A stretch of DNA of 64,000 nucleotides, from contig NZ_LJAL01000009.1 in assembly GCF_001419985.1 (NCBI RefSeq), forward strand, positions 1 to 64,000. Reading direction: 5' to 3'. Positions 22,669 through 32,130 of this stretch are shown piece by piece (position 1 is the stretch's first letter; each line of letters begins with the position of its first letter). Below the pieces are notes generated by a model. It was not told where the DNA came from and searched no databases. It worked only from the letters and a program-made list of their open reading frames with translations. This DNA comes from Loktanella sp. 5RATIMAR09. GTDB lineage: Bacteria > Pseudomonadota > Alphaproteobacteria > Rhodobacterales > Rhodobacteraceae. A program made the position numbers and the translations under genes.

Positions 22669-23364
22669 ATGGAACCTCAATTCAAACCCGTTGCTGATCA
22701 TGCTTTGCTGGTGACTTTCTCTGATACAATCAGCGAAGAGGCCCATGCCGCTGTCATCGCGCTTGATCAGGCAATCGCAGCGGATGTGCCAGATGGCGTG
22801 ATTGAAACGGTGCCGGCGCTGGTCAATCTGCTTGTGTCTTTTGATCCGATCAAGACAGACCATAGCGCCGTCGAAAGCCATCTGCGGACACAGTTAGAAG
22901 GTCTGGAAAGCCGGAAGATCATCGGGGTCGATCGGCATGTGCAGGTCTGCTACGAGGGCGATTTCGCCCCTGATCTGGAAGCCGTTGCAACGGCGACAGG
23001 GCTGTCCCAAGAGGCGGTCATTAACGCGCATCTTGCGGGGGATTTTCACGTTTTGATGTACGGATTCTCGCCCGGCTACGCCTATCTGTCCGGCGTGCCC
23101 GAGCCTATTCAAGTGCCGCGCAAACCCGCCCCCGTGCGCGGTGTACCCGCAGGCAGTGTGATTATCGCAGGGCCACAATGCCTGATTACCACGCTGACGA
23201 TGCCAACGGGATGGTCGATCATCGGGCGGTCCCCGACGCCGATATTCACTGGGAACCCCGACCATCCGTTCCTTTTTGATGTCGGCGACCGCGTAGTGTT
23301 TGAGCGCGTTGATCTGAAAACCTACGAGGCACTTTGCAAGGAAACGACCGATGGCGAGCGCTAG
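22669..23364 (+). CDS. pxpB: 5-oxoprolinase subunit B (KipI family)
   Basis: KipI/AHS1 family subunit of the ATP-dependent 5-oxoprolinase. The core motif MYGFSPGYAYLSGVP is followed by PRKPAPVRGVPAGSVIIAGPQC and GWSIIGRSPTPIF. The usual GGQTGIYP element reads GPQCLITT here, a variant within the family. Of two in-frame ATGs (22663 and 22669), the second is chosen because TAAGGA ends 5 bases before it. The 3' end overlaps pxpC by 14 bases. Confidence 0.93.
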   Translation: MEPQFKPVADHALLVTFSDTISEEAHAAVIALDQAIAADVPDGVIETVPALVNLLVSFDPIKTDHSAVESHLRTQLEGLESRKIIGVDRHVQVCYEGDFAPDLEAVATATGLSQEAVINAHLAGDFHVLMYGFSPGYAYLSGVPEPIQVPRKPAPVRGVPAGSVIIAGPQCLITTLTMPTGWSIIGRSPTPIFTGNPDHPFLFDVGDRVVFERVDLKTYEALCKETTDGER

Positions 23365-24352
23365 GTTTTCCGTTTCATTCGCCGGTCCTCTGGTCACATT
23401 TCAGGACGCGGGGCGTCCGGGGAATATGCGCTACGGCGTTGCGGCCTCTGGCCCGATGGACCGTCTTGCTTTCGGCGCGGCACATGCTGCTTTGGGTAAT
23501 AAATCGGGTGGAAGTGCGATCGAGATTTCACTTGGTGGTTTAATGCTGCAATGCACTGAGGGTACCGTGACCGTTGCAATTACTGGTGGTGATTTCGTCG
23601 TTGAACACGCAGGGCAAAAGACAATTTCCTGGACGACCCTGACAGTCCGTAAAGGCGAGAAGCTGGCAATCCGTGCAGGCAAGGCAGGCAGTTGGGCCTA
23701 TCTGGCTTTTGCGGGTGATCTGGCGTCTGAAACGTGGCTTGGCAGCCAGGCCACCCACGCCTCCTCTGGTTTTGGCGGGGGTGTCTTACAAAGCGGGCAG
23801 GCGCTTGTCGTGGCTGATGCGGCCGTGCGCGAAGAGCGTGAGGGCGAGATTGCGCAGCCGGAATTCGCTTCTGACGGCGCGATGCGCGTCGTCCTGGGGC
23901 CGCAGGATCAGTATTTTACAGCAACGGCAATGGAGCATCTGTTGAATGAACAATTCACTGTGTCCGATGCCTACGACAGAATGGGAATGCGGCTGAACGG
24001 ACCGGTTCTTGAAATGCAGAGCGCACTCTCAATTCCCTCCGAGCCGATTATACGTGGGTCTATACAGGTCTCGGGTGACGGTGTGCCGACGGTGCTTTTG
24101 GCCGATCACCAAACCACGGGCGGCTATCCGAAAATAGCCACCGTGATTTCATGTGACACGGACCGCCTGACCCAGCTTCGGGTGGGTCAGAAGATACGGT
24201 TTACCTCTGTTTCATCGCAGCAAGCTGTTGATGCAGCGCGCGACGACGCGCAGCAAAAGGCAAAGTACCTCGACCAGATTTCGATCGCGCGAGGAACCTT
24301 GGCGCAACGACTGATGCGCGAAAATCTGATCCATGGATGGGCGGACGATTAA
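23351..24352 (+). CDS. pxpC: 5-oxoprolinase subunit C (KipA/AHS2 family)
   Basis: The 333-residue AHS2-family subunit completes the 5-oxoprolinase. Marks are VTFQDAGRPGNMRYGVAASGPMDRLA, IEISLGGLMLQC, WAYLAFAGDL, DRMGMRLNGPVLE and VLLADHQTTGGYPKIATVI, all expected positions for the family. Start inside the end of pxpB gives translational coupling. It is the last gene of the LysR-controlled operon; ettA converges from the other strand 21 bases later with no obvious terminator. Confidence 0.94.
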   Translation: MASARFSVSFAGPLVTFQDAGRPGNMRYGVAASGPMDRLAFGAAHAALGNKSGGSAIEISLGGLMLQCTEGTVTVAITGGDFVVEHAGQKTISWTTLTVRKGEKLAIRAGKAGSWAYLAFAGDLASETWLGSQATHASSGFGGGVLQSGQALVVADAAVREEREGEIAQPEFASDGAMRVVLGPQDQYFTATAMEHLLNEQFTVSDAYDRMGMRLNGPVLEMQSALSIPSEPIIRGSIQVSGDGVPTVLLADHQTTGGYPKIATVISCDTDRLTQLRVGQKIRFTSVSSQQAVDAARDDAQQKAKYLDQISIARGTLAQRLMRENLIHGWADD

Positions 24353-24373
24353 CGCGGCATCAATCGGGCTGTT

Positions 24374-26029
24374 TTAGCGCACAAACTTTTTATGCTTCAT
24401 CCGCTTCGGCTCAAGCGCATCTGCGCCCAATCTTGCCTTTTTGTCTTCCTCGTAATCGGTGAACGCACCTTGGAACCACTCGACGTGGGCGTCGCCCTCA
24501 AACGCAAGGATATGCGTGCAAATCCGGTCGAGGAAGAAACGGTCGTGGCTGATGACCACAGCGCAGCCTGCGAAATCAACCAAAGCGTCTTCAAGTGCGC
24601 GCAGCGTTTCAACGTCCAAATCGTTGGTCGGTTCGTCAAGCAACAGCACGTTGCCGCCGGATTTCAGCAGTTTGGCCATATGCACGCGGTTGCGTTCACC
24701 GCCCGAGAGCAAGCCCACTTTCTTTTGCTGATCGCCGCCCTTGAAATTGAACGCGGAGCAATAGGCACGGCTGTTCATTGACGCATCGCCAAGCTCGATA
24801 ATCTCGGCGCCGCCGGTGATTTCTTCCCACACCGTGCTGTCCGGGTTAAGCGCATCGCGTGACTGGTCCACGTATGACAGTTTGACGGTTTCGCCGTATT
24901 CCACCTTGCCTTCATCGGGCTCTGCTTGACCTGTGAGCATGGAAAACAGCGTGGATTTACCTGCACCATTGGGGCCGATCACGCCGACGATTCCGCCAGG
25001 GGGCAAATCAAAGCTCAAATCTTCGATCAGAAGCTTGTCGCCCATATGCTTTTTCAGCCCACTCACTTCGATCACCTTGGAGCCAAGACGCGGCCCGTTG
25101 GGGATAATGATCTGGGCGCGACCCATCTTTTCCTTTTCGGACTGGTTCGCCATTTCGTTGTAGGCCGCGATCCGTGCCTTGGACTTGGCCTGCCGCGCCT
25201 TGGCCCCTTGGCGCATCCATTCCAGTTCGCGTTGCAATGTGCGTTGCTTGGATTTGTCGTCCTTGGCTTCGCGCTCCAGCCGCTTTGCCTTGGCTTCAAG
25301 CCAGCTTGAGTAATTGCCTTCGTGGGGAATGCCGGACCCACGGTCCAGTTCCAGAATCCAGCCGGTGATCGCATCAAGGAAATAGCGGTCGTGGGTGACG
25401 ATCAGGATTGTACCTTTGTAATCAATCAGGTGCTGTTGCAGCCATGCGATGGTTTCCGCGTCAAGGTGGTTGGTCGGTTCGTCAAGCAGCAGCATGTCTG
25501 GCGCATCCAGTAGCAACTGACACAACGCCACGCGGCGCTTTTCACCGCCCGAAAGCGTTGTCACATCCGCATCGTCTGGCGGGCAGCGCAGCGCCTCCAT
25601 GCTGATGTCGATCTGCGCGTCCAGATCCCAGAGGTTCTGACTGTCGATTTCGTCTTGAAGCTGCGCCATCTCGTCAGCGGTTTCTTCGGAATAGTTCATG
25701 GCGACTTCGTTATAGCGATCCAAGATCGCCTTCTTGTCAGCCACGCCCAGCATGACGTTTTCGCGCACGGTCAGGTTCGGGTCCAGTTCCGGTTCCTGCG
25801 GCAGATAGCCAACGCGCGCGCCTTCGGCGGCCCAAGCCTCGCCTGTGAAATCTTTGTCCTGACCGGCCATAATGCGCATCAGTGTCGATTTACCGGTGCC
25901 GTTCACACCGACGACACCGATTTTTACACCGGGCAAGAAGTTCAGACGGATGTTCTCAAAAACCTTCTTCCCGCCGGGATAGGTTTTGGACACGCCGTCC
26001 ATGAAATAGACGAATTGATTGGCAGCCAT
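24374..26029 (-). CDS. ettA: Energy-dependent translational throttle protein EttA (ABC-F)
   Basis: The 551-residue ABC-F ATPase gates entry into elongation by binding the ribosomal E site in response to ADP/ATP ratio. It has two ABC cassettes and no membrane domain. Walker A motifs are GVNGTGKST (residues 41-49) and GPNGAGKST near 350. Signatures are LSGGEKRR and LSGGERNR. Between them lies the basic linker (LEWMRQGAKARQAKSKARI) that contacts P-site tRNA. The arrangement and the N-terminus QFVYFMDGVSKTYPGGKKV match EttA rather than Uup or YheS. Confidence 0.95.
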   Translation of the reverse strand: MAANQFVYFMDGVSKTYPGGKKVFENIRLNFLPGVKIGVVGVNGTGKSTLMRIMAGQDKDFTGEAWAAEGARVGYLPQEPELDPNLTVRENVMLGVADKKAILDRYNEVAMNYSEETADEMAQLQDEIDSQNLWDLDAQIDISMEALRCPPDDADVTTLSGGEKRRVALCQLLLDAPDMLLLDEPTNHLDAETIAWLQQHLIDYKGTILIVTHDRYFLDAITGWILELDRGSGIPHEGNYSSWLEAKAKRLEREAKDDKSKQRTLQRELEWMRQGAKARQAKSKARIAAYNEMANQSEKEKMGRAQIIIPNGPRLGSKVIEVSGLKKHMGDKLLIEDLSFDLPPGGIVGVIGPNGAGKSTLFSMLTGQAEPDEGKVEYGETVKLSYVDQSRDALNPDSTVWEEITGGAEIIELGDASMNSRAYCSAFNFKGGDQQKKVGLLSGGERNRVHMAKLLKSGGNVLLLDEPTNDLDVETLRALEDALVDFAGCAVVISHDRFFLDRICTHILAFEGDAHVEWFQGAFTDYEEDKKARLGADALEPKRMKHKKFVR

Positions 26030-26207
26030 TGGGGACGCTCCGCTTGGAATGAGGTTTTGCCCTAGATAGCGATGCGATGGGGCAGGGGCAATCGTTGTGC
26101 GCGGTTAAAGTTTCCTGTCCGATGCGCCTTTTCTGACGCAAGCAAGGCGTCGAGTTGTTGCTGCAACGCCGGTCTGTCAGCGGCCTGACGGCCCAAGGTG
26201 GCAGTGT

Positions 26208-27176
26208 CTAGGACCCGTATCTTGAAGCTTCGGCATATAGCTTGATGACACTATCCATCTGGCGGGTCATGTCGTTCGCGCCATAATAGACTGCTTCCAA
26301 CTGTTCTTGGTCCAGAGCATCGCCTGACAGTTGCGCATCGATCGGCTGTCGCAGATCCAGCCACGCTGATCGGACTGCCAAAAGGCCTGCGTCAATCTGG
26401 TGCGTGCTGGGGCGGGTCTGAATACCAAGGCTTGGCATACCCGATGATAACGCACCGATTGAGCTATTGAATGCCATGCGGGCAGACCATAGCGCGTCGA
26501 TGGAACCGTCTATCCCGATGCCGGCGCTGGTGAGGCAGGCGTTTTTTGCTATTTCTTGCGCCAGGAATTGCTGCCGTTCGGCAATATCGATCAGCAATGC
26601 ATCAGCAAGCCGTGTCTCGGCCGGGTTGAAATACTGCGCGGCCACTGTCGATACCAAGCGGTGCGCGACTTGTAGAAGGTCTGCACTTTGCGCGTTGAGC
26701 CGTAGAACATCGGCATGGGTGCTTTCACCCTGCGCGATTGAAAGCGCATTGATCTGCATCGTCGTCCAGACGTCATTGAATTGCGCGATAACGGCCAAAG
26801 TCATACGGCGTTCTTCTGCGCCGAAAATACCAAGCTCAGTGTCGCCGAATTCCAGCGCATGCGCGATGGCGCCCATTTCTGAAATCGTAGCATTCAGCGC
26901 AGCAAGAGCGTCGCGCTTGGCAATCCCCGTTTGCACAAAGCATGCGTCGGAAACAACACGTTGGCTCAGCATCCGCAGTTTGCCTGACAGATCAATGCGC
27001 CGGTCCGTGTCGGTTTCTTTGGTGAACTCCGCGAATGAGATGCGCAGCGTCCCATCCTCGTAGGTTGCAGTCGTTTGCGCATGTGCAGGCAGGCTCCATG
27101 CGATGGCCGCAGACACACCCAACAGACGGACATAGGTTGCAATATTGGTAAGGCGGGCGCCAACAGAACGGACCAT
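26208..27176 (-). CDS. Secreted PilJ-type (type IV pili chemosensory) domain protein
   Basis: The product is about 322 residues with an N-terminal signal (VRLLGVSAAIAWSLPAHA). It has two copies of the helical PilJ/nitrate-sensor-like domain. The key helices RIDLSGKLRMLSQRVVSDACF and DIAERQQFLAQEIAKNACL share the pattern (R/Q)xxLxQ(R/E)xxxxxCx. No transmembrane anchor, HAMP or signalling domain follows, so it is a free periplasmic protein or partner of a separate sensor. Start ATG 27176 gives the signal peptide and is preceded by GGAAGAAA. Ligand unknown. Confidence 0.75.
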   Translation of the reverse strand: MVRSVGARLTNIATYVRLLGVSAAIAWSLPAHAQTTATYEDGTLRISFAEFTKETDTDRRIDLSGKLRMLSQRVVSDACFVQTGIAKRDALAALNATISEMGAIAHALEFGDTELGIFGAEERRMTLAVIAQFNDVWTTMQINALSIAQGESTHADVLRLNAQSADLLQVAHRLVSTVAAQYFNPAETRLADALLIDIAERQQFLAQEIAKNACLTSAGIGIDGSIDALWSARMAFNSSIGALSSGMPSLGIQTRPSTHQIDAGLLAVRSAWLDLRQPIDAQLSGDALDQEQLEAVYYGANDMTRQMDSVIKLYAEASRYGS

Positions 27177-27407
27177 GAGAGTTTCTTCCTTCGGCAGCAG
27201 GGCGCAAGAACCCTGACGGTGAACATCCCGACAAGCGTGGAAGAAAAGCCCCACTTGCCGTACTCGTCAAACCAGCGGCAAAACACAGACCGCCAGTAAC
27301 AGTGCTAATGGTAACTTTATTTGGGCGTCACGTCCAAGATTCGTGTGCCGCAAAAGGTCTGAATACTGGAAACGCTGTGTTGCGCGGTCCAAAATGAGCG
27401 CATCAAT

Positions 27408-27437
27408 ATAAAAAAGGCCCCGCCAAAGCGGGGCCTT
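27408..27437 (-). terminator. Rho-independent terminator of the xdh-BMP operon
   Basis: A perfect 10-bp stem (27414-27423 with 28-37) over CAAA is followed on the minus strand by a run of T (A run at 27410-27415 of the plus strand). It lies 24 bases after the stop of the BMP binding-protein gene. Confidence 0.93.
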
Positions 27438-27460
27438 GATGTTTCGCCTTGCCGCAACGT

Positions 27461-28534
27461 TTACTGCGGGATTTCAGCCGTGATACCTTCAACGTAGAAG
27501 TTCATTCCCGCCAAAGTGCCATCGTCAGCGATTTCACCATCGGCTAGCCAGACAGAGCCGTCCTGGCGGTTAATCGGGCCGGTAAACGCGTGGTATTCGC
27601 CAGTGCGCAGGCGCTCGATCAGGGCCTCGGCAGAGGCTTTGATGTCTGCCGGCACTGCGTCGGTGATTTCACCGATACCAACCATACCCGGGCCGATGCC
27701 GTCCCATGTGTCGGTGCTTTCCCATGTGCCGTCAATCACCGCTTGCGTGCGGGCGATGTAGTAAGGTGCCCAATCGTCAATGATGGACGAAACGCGCGGG
27801 AACGGTGCGAATTCGGCCATGTCGGATGCCTGACCGAAGGTGACAACATTGCCAGCGGCCTGTGCGGCGGCCTGTGGTGCGGTCGAATCTGTGTGCTGGA
27901 GGATCACGTCGGCACCTTGTTCGATCAGAACATTGGCGGCTTCTGCTTCTTTAGCGGGATCAAACCATGTGTAGGCCCAGATGATGCGGAACTCGACATC
28001 AGGGTTCACTTCCTTGGCGTGCAGGTAGGCTGCATTGATGCCACGAATAACTTCGGGAATCGGGTAGGACGCGATATAGCCGATGATGTTGCTTTCGGTC
28101 ATTTGACCCGCAATATGGCCCTGAACTGCGCGGCCTTCGTAGAAACGTGCCGAATAGGTTGATACGTTGTCGGCGCGCTTATAGCCTGTGGCGTGCTCGA
28201 ACTTCACGTCAGGGAACTGTGCCGCGACGTTGATGGTTTGATCCATATAACCAAAGGAGGTGGTGAAAATCAGGTCAGCACCTTGCAGCGCCATCTGTGT
28301 CATTACCCGCTCTGCGTCAGGGCCTTCTGGCACGCTTTCGACGAAGACGGTTTCAACTGCGTCGCCAAAATGCTCTTCCACAGCCAGACGGCCTTTGTTG
28401 TGCTCATATGTCCAGCCGCCGTCGCCGATCGGCCCGACGTAGACAAAGCCGACGGTTGTCGTGTCTTGGGCGGTGGCCCCTGTTGCAAGGCCAAGTGCGA
28501 GCGCAGCACTGGCCAGTAGTGTTTTCGTTGTCAT
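27461..28534 (-). CDS. BMP-family ABC transporter substrate-binding protein (purine/nucleoside type)
   Basis: The 357-residue periplasmic protein of the BMP/PnrA family has signal peptide MTTKTLLASAALALGLATGATAQ. Family motifs are FVYVGPIGDGGWTYEHNKGR, QMALQGADLIFTTSFGYMD, FEHATGYKRADNVSTYSAR and GGINAAYLHA-like VIRGINAAYLHAKEVNP. Relatives bind purine nucleosides or bases. It is the last gene of the operon that starts with xdhA, so its ligand is likely a purine such as xanthine or hypoxanthine. That is inferred from context. Confidence 0.9.
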   Translation of the reverse strand: MTTKTLLASAALALGLATGATAQDTTTVGFVYVGPIGDGGWTYEHNKGRLAVEEHFGDAVETVFVESVPEGPDAERVMTQMALQGADLIFTTSFGYMDQTINVAAQFPDVKFEHATGYKRADNVSTYSARFYEGRAVQGHIAGQMTESNIIGYIASYPIPEVIRGINAAYLHAKEVNPDVEFRIIWAYTWFDPAKEAEAANVLIEQGADVILQHTDSTAPQAAAQAAGNVVTFGQASDMAEFAPFPRVSSIIDDWAPYYIARTQAVIDGTWESTDTWDGIGPGMVGIGEITDAVPADIKASAEALIERLRTGEYHAFTGPINRQDGSVWLADGEIADDGTLAGMNFYVEGITAEIPQ

Positions 28535-28564
28535 GTGTTTCCCCTTGGTGGTCTTGTTGTCGCC

Positions 28565-29479
28565 TCAACGTGAGGCATGGAAAGATTGGCCCAGTGACCC
28601 GGGCGCACGTCCAGCCCGCATAATAACCAGAACCGCGATAGTGGCTAGATAGGGCGCCATAGAAAGATACTCGACCGCAATGGCCGCACCCGCTGCTTGC
28701 AGGTTAAGCTGCAAGACCGTGACGCCGCCAAACAAATAGGCACCAAGCAAAAGCCGCCCTGGCCGCCAGCTTGCAAAGACGACGATGGCCAGTGCAATCC
28801 AGCCTGCACCGGCGGTCATCCCTTCGGTCCATTGGGGCACGCGCACAAGGCTAAGATACGCGCCACCCAGCCCCGCACAGGCCCCGCCGAACATGATGGC
28901 CAGCATCCGCACCCGCACAACGTGATAGCCTAGCGCATGGGCCGCTTCGTGGTTTTCGCCAACCGCCCGCAGGATCAATCCGGCGCGTGAATAGCGCAGA
29001 AATGCCCAAACCGCTGCAACAAGCGCAATCCCCACATAGACCATCGGATCATGCTGAAAAACGATCGGGCCTATGACAGGGATATCTCCGAGAATCGGGA
29101 TATGCCAATCCGGAAAGGCGGGTGCCTTGATCCCGATATAGCCTTGCCCCATGAGCGCCGACAGCCCCAACCCGAAGAGTGTCAGCGCCAGACCTGTGGC
29201 CACCTGATTGGATAACAAAAACTGTGTCAGAAACCCGAAAATCATCGAAATAAGCGCGCCGCCAATGGCCGCACCCGCAAACCCCAGCCAGGGCGAATTG
29301 GTCCCGACGGCCACGACAAACCCGCAAACGGCACCGGTTATCATCATCCCCTCGACGCCAAGGTTCAGAACTCCGGCACGTTCGACAACCAACTCACCAA
29401 TTGCGGCAAGCATGATCGGCGTGGCGGCGACCATCAGAGAGGCCAGCAAGAGGATGGGGTTGATCGAAGAGAGGTCCAT
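28565..29479 (-). CDS. ABC transporter permease (BMP/nucleoside type), second
   Basis: The 304-residue inner-membrane permease belongs to the branched-chain/BPD_transp_2 family. It has about eight hydrophobic spans and the typical LNLGVEGMMITGAVCGFVV element, which marks nucleoside ABC systems (NupQ/YufQ type). The later motif GENHEAAHALGYHVVRVRMLAIMFGGACAGLGGAYL is also normal. The start overlaps the stop of the first permease gene by one base. Confidence 0.9.
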   Translation of the reverse strand: MDLSSINPILLLASLMVAATPIMLAAIGELVVERAGVLNLGVEGMMITGAVCGFVVAVGTNSPWLGFAGAAIGGALISMIFGFLTQFLLSNQVATGLALTLFGLGLSALMGQGYIGIKAPAFPDWHIPILGDIPVIGPIVFQHDPMVYVGIALVAAVWAFLRYSRAGLILRAVGENHEAAHALGYHVVRVRMLAIMFGGACAGLGGAYLSLVRVPQWTEGMTAGAGWIALAIVVFASWRPGRLLLGAYLFGGVTVLQLNLQAAGAAIAVEYLSMAPYLATIAVLVIMRAGRAPGSLGQSFHASR

Positions 29480-30555
29480 CAGTGCGCCTTTCTTGCCGAG
29501 GTGATCCGGTAGTTGGTCAACACATCTACTGCGAGCAGGAAGAACAACAGCATACCTTGCAAAATCTGGATCGCGGCAATCGGCAGGCCCAGATTGGATT
29601 GCGCGATCTCGCCGCCGATGTAGGTGAGTGCCATCAGACCACCCGCAAGCAAAATTCCGACAGGGTGCAGTCGCCCGAGAAATGCCACAATAATTGCGGT
29701 AAACCCGTAGCCCACGTTAAAGTCGATACTGACCTGTCCAGCAGGTCCCGCAACCTCGAATAATCCGGCTAGACCCGCCAAAGTGCCTGAAATCCCCATG
29801 CAGATCAGGATCAGCTTGCCCGGGTTCACCCCTGCGAACCGCGCTGCACGGGGGCTTTGCCCCGACAGGCGCACGTTGAACCCGAAGATGTGACGCGACA
29901 GGGCGATGTAGGCAAAAATCACAGCGATCAGAGCGGTCACAACCCCCCAGTGCATGCCTGCCGATTGTGTGATCCAGCTTGAGGCAGAGGGATATTGCGC
30001 AAGGTTCCTGCTGCCCGGAAAGCCCATACCTTCCGGGTTACGCAGCGCACCAAGCGCCATTGAGGCCAGCAGTTGCTCGGCCACGTAAACCAGCATGAGC
30101 GACACAAGAATTTCGTTGGTACCGAATTTGACCCGAAGCAAGCCAGGGATCATCGCCCACAACAGCCCACCCAAAGCACCTGCGACAACCATCAACGGCA
30201 GGATGATGAAACTTTCCATCGGATAAAACGCGAGGCCCACAGCGGCTCCACAGATTGCGCCGACAATATATTGCCCTTCGGCGCCGATATTCCAAATGCC
30301 CGCGCGAAAGCCGAACGACAGCCCGATCGCAATCAACACCAAAGGCGCGCCCTTGATCAAAAGCTGCGGGCGATAGAACCAAGCAAATTCCGAGAACAGA
30401 GGATCAAAAAAGATCGTACGGATGGTGACCAGCGGATCCTGCCCAAGGGCTGCAAACAACAATCCGCCAAACACCATGGTCAAAAGGACAGCGACAATCG
30501 GGGTCGCAAAGGTCCATGCACGCGAAGGCTGCGGGCGCTTTTCCAGCATAATCAT
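29479..30555 (-). CDS. ABC transporter permease (BMP/nucleoside type), first
   Basis: The 358-residue permease of the same family (NupP/YufP type) has about nine spans. Diagnostic segments are GFRAGIWNIGAEGQYIVGAICGA, LLRVKFGTNEILVSLMLVYVAEQLL and NVRLSGQSPRAARFAGVNPGK. It pairs with the permease encoded next to form the membrane channel of the importer. Confidence 0.91.
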   Translation of the reverse strand: MIMLEKRPQPSRAWTFATPIVAVLLTMVFGGLLFAALGQDPLVTIRTIFFDPLFSEFAWFYRPQLLIKGAPLVLIAIGLSFGFRAGIWNIGAEGQYIVGAICGAAVGLAFYPMESFIILPLMVVAGALGGLLWAMIPGLLRVKFGTNEILVSLMLVYVAEQLLASMALGALRNPEGMGFPGSRNLAQYPSASSWITQSAGMHWGVVTALIAVIFAYIALSRHIFGFNVRLSGQSPRAARFAGVNPGKLILICMGISGTLAGLAGLFEVAGPAGQVSIDFNVGYGFTAIIVAFLGRLHPVGILLAGGLMALTYIGGEIAQSNLGLPIAAIQILQGMLLFFLLAVDVLTNYRITSARKAH

Positions 30556-30606
30556 GCGCAGCCCCCCGACTTTCCATGTCCAATCAAACTTCCGCCGGAG
30601 GCATCC

Positions 30607-32130
30607 TTACGCATCAACATGCGCGACCTCCATATCATGGGCACCGCCCAGCATCAGACCAATCTCTTCCACCGTCAGTCCCGCAGCAGGCCGCGGTGCC
30701 GAAAGCCGTCCTTCGTTCAACGCAGCAAAGCGGTCCGAAATCTCCATCAACTCGTCCAGATCCTGACTAATCACAATCACTGCCGCTCCCTTGGCCGCAA
30801 GATCAAGCAGTGCTTGCCGGATCGCTGCGGCAGCAGAAGCATCAACACCCCAAGTCGGCTGGTTGACGACCAGCACCTCGGGGGCTTGCATGATCTCGCG
30901 TCCGATCACGAATTTCTGCAGGTTGCCGCCGGACAATGACCGCGCCGCATTCTGCGGCCCCGGTGTGCGCACATCGAAGGCGGTAATCACACCTTCAGCG
31001 AATTTCCGTGCTTTTCCCCAATGCAAGAACCCGTTTGTGGTCAGTTTCTCGCGCGTCATTGCTGTCAGGATGGCGTTCTCCGTCAGGCTCATATCGGGTG
31101 CTGCGGCATGGCCCATCCGTTCCTCGGGGGCGGCCAGAATGCCGATCTTGCGCCGCGCATTGGGGGCAAGGTGGCCGATAGGTTGACCCTTATAGTGGAT
31201 CATTGCCTTGGCTGTTTTCATTTCACCCGACAAGGCCGCGACCAGCTCATCCTGCCCATTTCCCGCAACGCCACCAATTCCCAGCACCTCACCCTTGCGC
31301 ACCTGCAGCGTAATGTCCCGCAAAGGCGTACCGAAACGATGCGGTGCTTTCGCGCTCAGGTTCTTGAGTGCCAGAACGGTTTCACCTGCAGGCTTGTCCT
31401 CTTTATGGGGCACATGCAGCGTGCTGCCCACCATCAGTTCCGCCATATCCCGCGCCGAGGTTGTGCGCGGATCGCAGGTGCCGACGACCTGTCCCAGCCG
31501 CAGGACCGTGGCATTTTCACAAAGTGCGCGGATTTCCTCGAGTTTGTGCGAGATATAGAGGATCGCCGTGCCTTCGCGGCTCAGCTTGCGCAGCGTTTCA
31601 AACAGGATCGCCACTTCTTGCGGTGTAAGGACCGATGTCGGCTCGTCCATGATCAAAAGCTTGGGATCCTGCAACAGGCAGCGGATGATCTCGACCCTTT
31701 GGCGCTCACCCGCGGACAGCTCGCCGACAATCCGGTCCGGATCAAGCGGCAGGCCGTATTGATCCGATACCTGCCGCACCCGCGCTGCAATCTCGGCCTG
31801 GGGTGGCGGGTTTTCCATGCCAAGCGCGATGTTCTCGGCTACGTTCATCGCATCAAAAAGCGAGAAATGCTGGAACACCATTGCAACGCCTGCGGCACGG
31901 GCCGCACGGGGTTCGGCGGGTTGAAAGGGTTCGCCCTCCAATGTCATGGTCCCGCTGTCAGGTTTGACCAATCCGTAGATGGTTTTGACCAGTGTCGATT
32001 TGCCGGCCCCGTTTTCGCCCAAAAGCGCATGGACTTCACCGCGCCCGATATCAAAGGAGACGTCCTTGTTGGCGACGACACCGGGATAGGCTTTGGTCAG
32101 CCCCCATAGGCGCAACAGCGGTTCCGTCAT
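30607..32130 (-). CDS. ABC transporter ATP-binding protein, two cassettes (purine uptake)
   Basis: The 507-residue protein has two fused nucleotide-binding domains, as in NupO/RbsA-type importers. The first carries ALLGENGAGKSTLVKTIYG, LSAGERQRVEIIRCLLQDPKLLIMDEPTSVL. The second has a degenerate Walker A (GIGGVAGNGQDELV) and LSGGNLQKFVIGREIM. Start ATG 32130 overlaps the xdhC stop (ATGA), which rules out the longer upstream frame. It energises the two permeases downstream. Confidence 0.94.
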   Translation of the reverse strand: MTEPLLRLWGLTKAYPGVVANKDVSFDIGRGEVHALLGENGAGKSTLVKTIYGLVKPDSGTMTLEGEPFQPAEPRAARAAGVAMVFQHFSLFDAMNVAENIALGMENPPPQAEIAARVRQVSDQYGLPLDPDRIVGELSAGERQRVEIIRCLLQDPKLLIMDEPTSVLTPQEVAILFETLRKLSREGTAILYISHKLEEIRALCENATVLRLGQVVGTCDPRTTSARDMAELMVGSTLHVPHKEDKPAGETVLALKNLSAKAPHRFGTPLRDITLQVRKGEVLGIGGVAGNGQDELVAALSGEMKTAKAMIHYKGQPIGHLAPNARRKIGILAAPEERMGHAAAPDMSLTENAILTAMTREKLTTNGFLHWGKARKFAEGVITAFDVRTPGPQNAARSLSGGNLQKFVIGREIMQAPEVLVVNQPTWGVDASAAAAIRQALLDLAAKGAAVIVISQDLDELMEISDRFAALNEGRLSAPRPAAGLTVEEIGLMLGGAHDMEVAHVDA

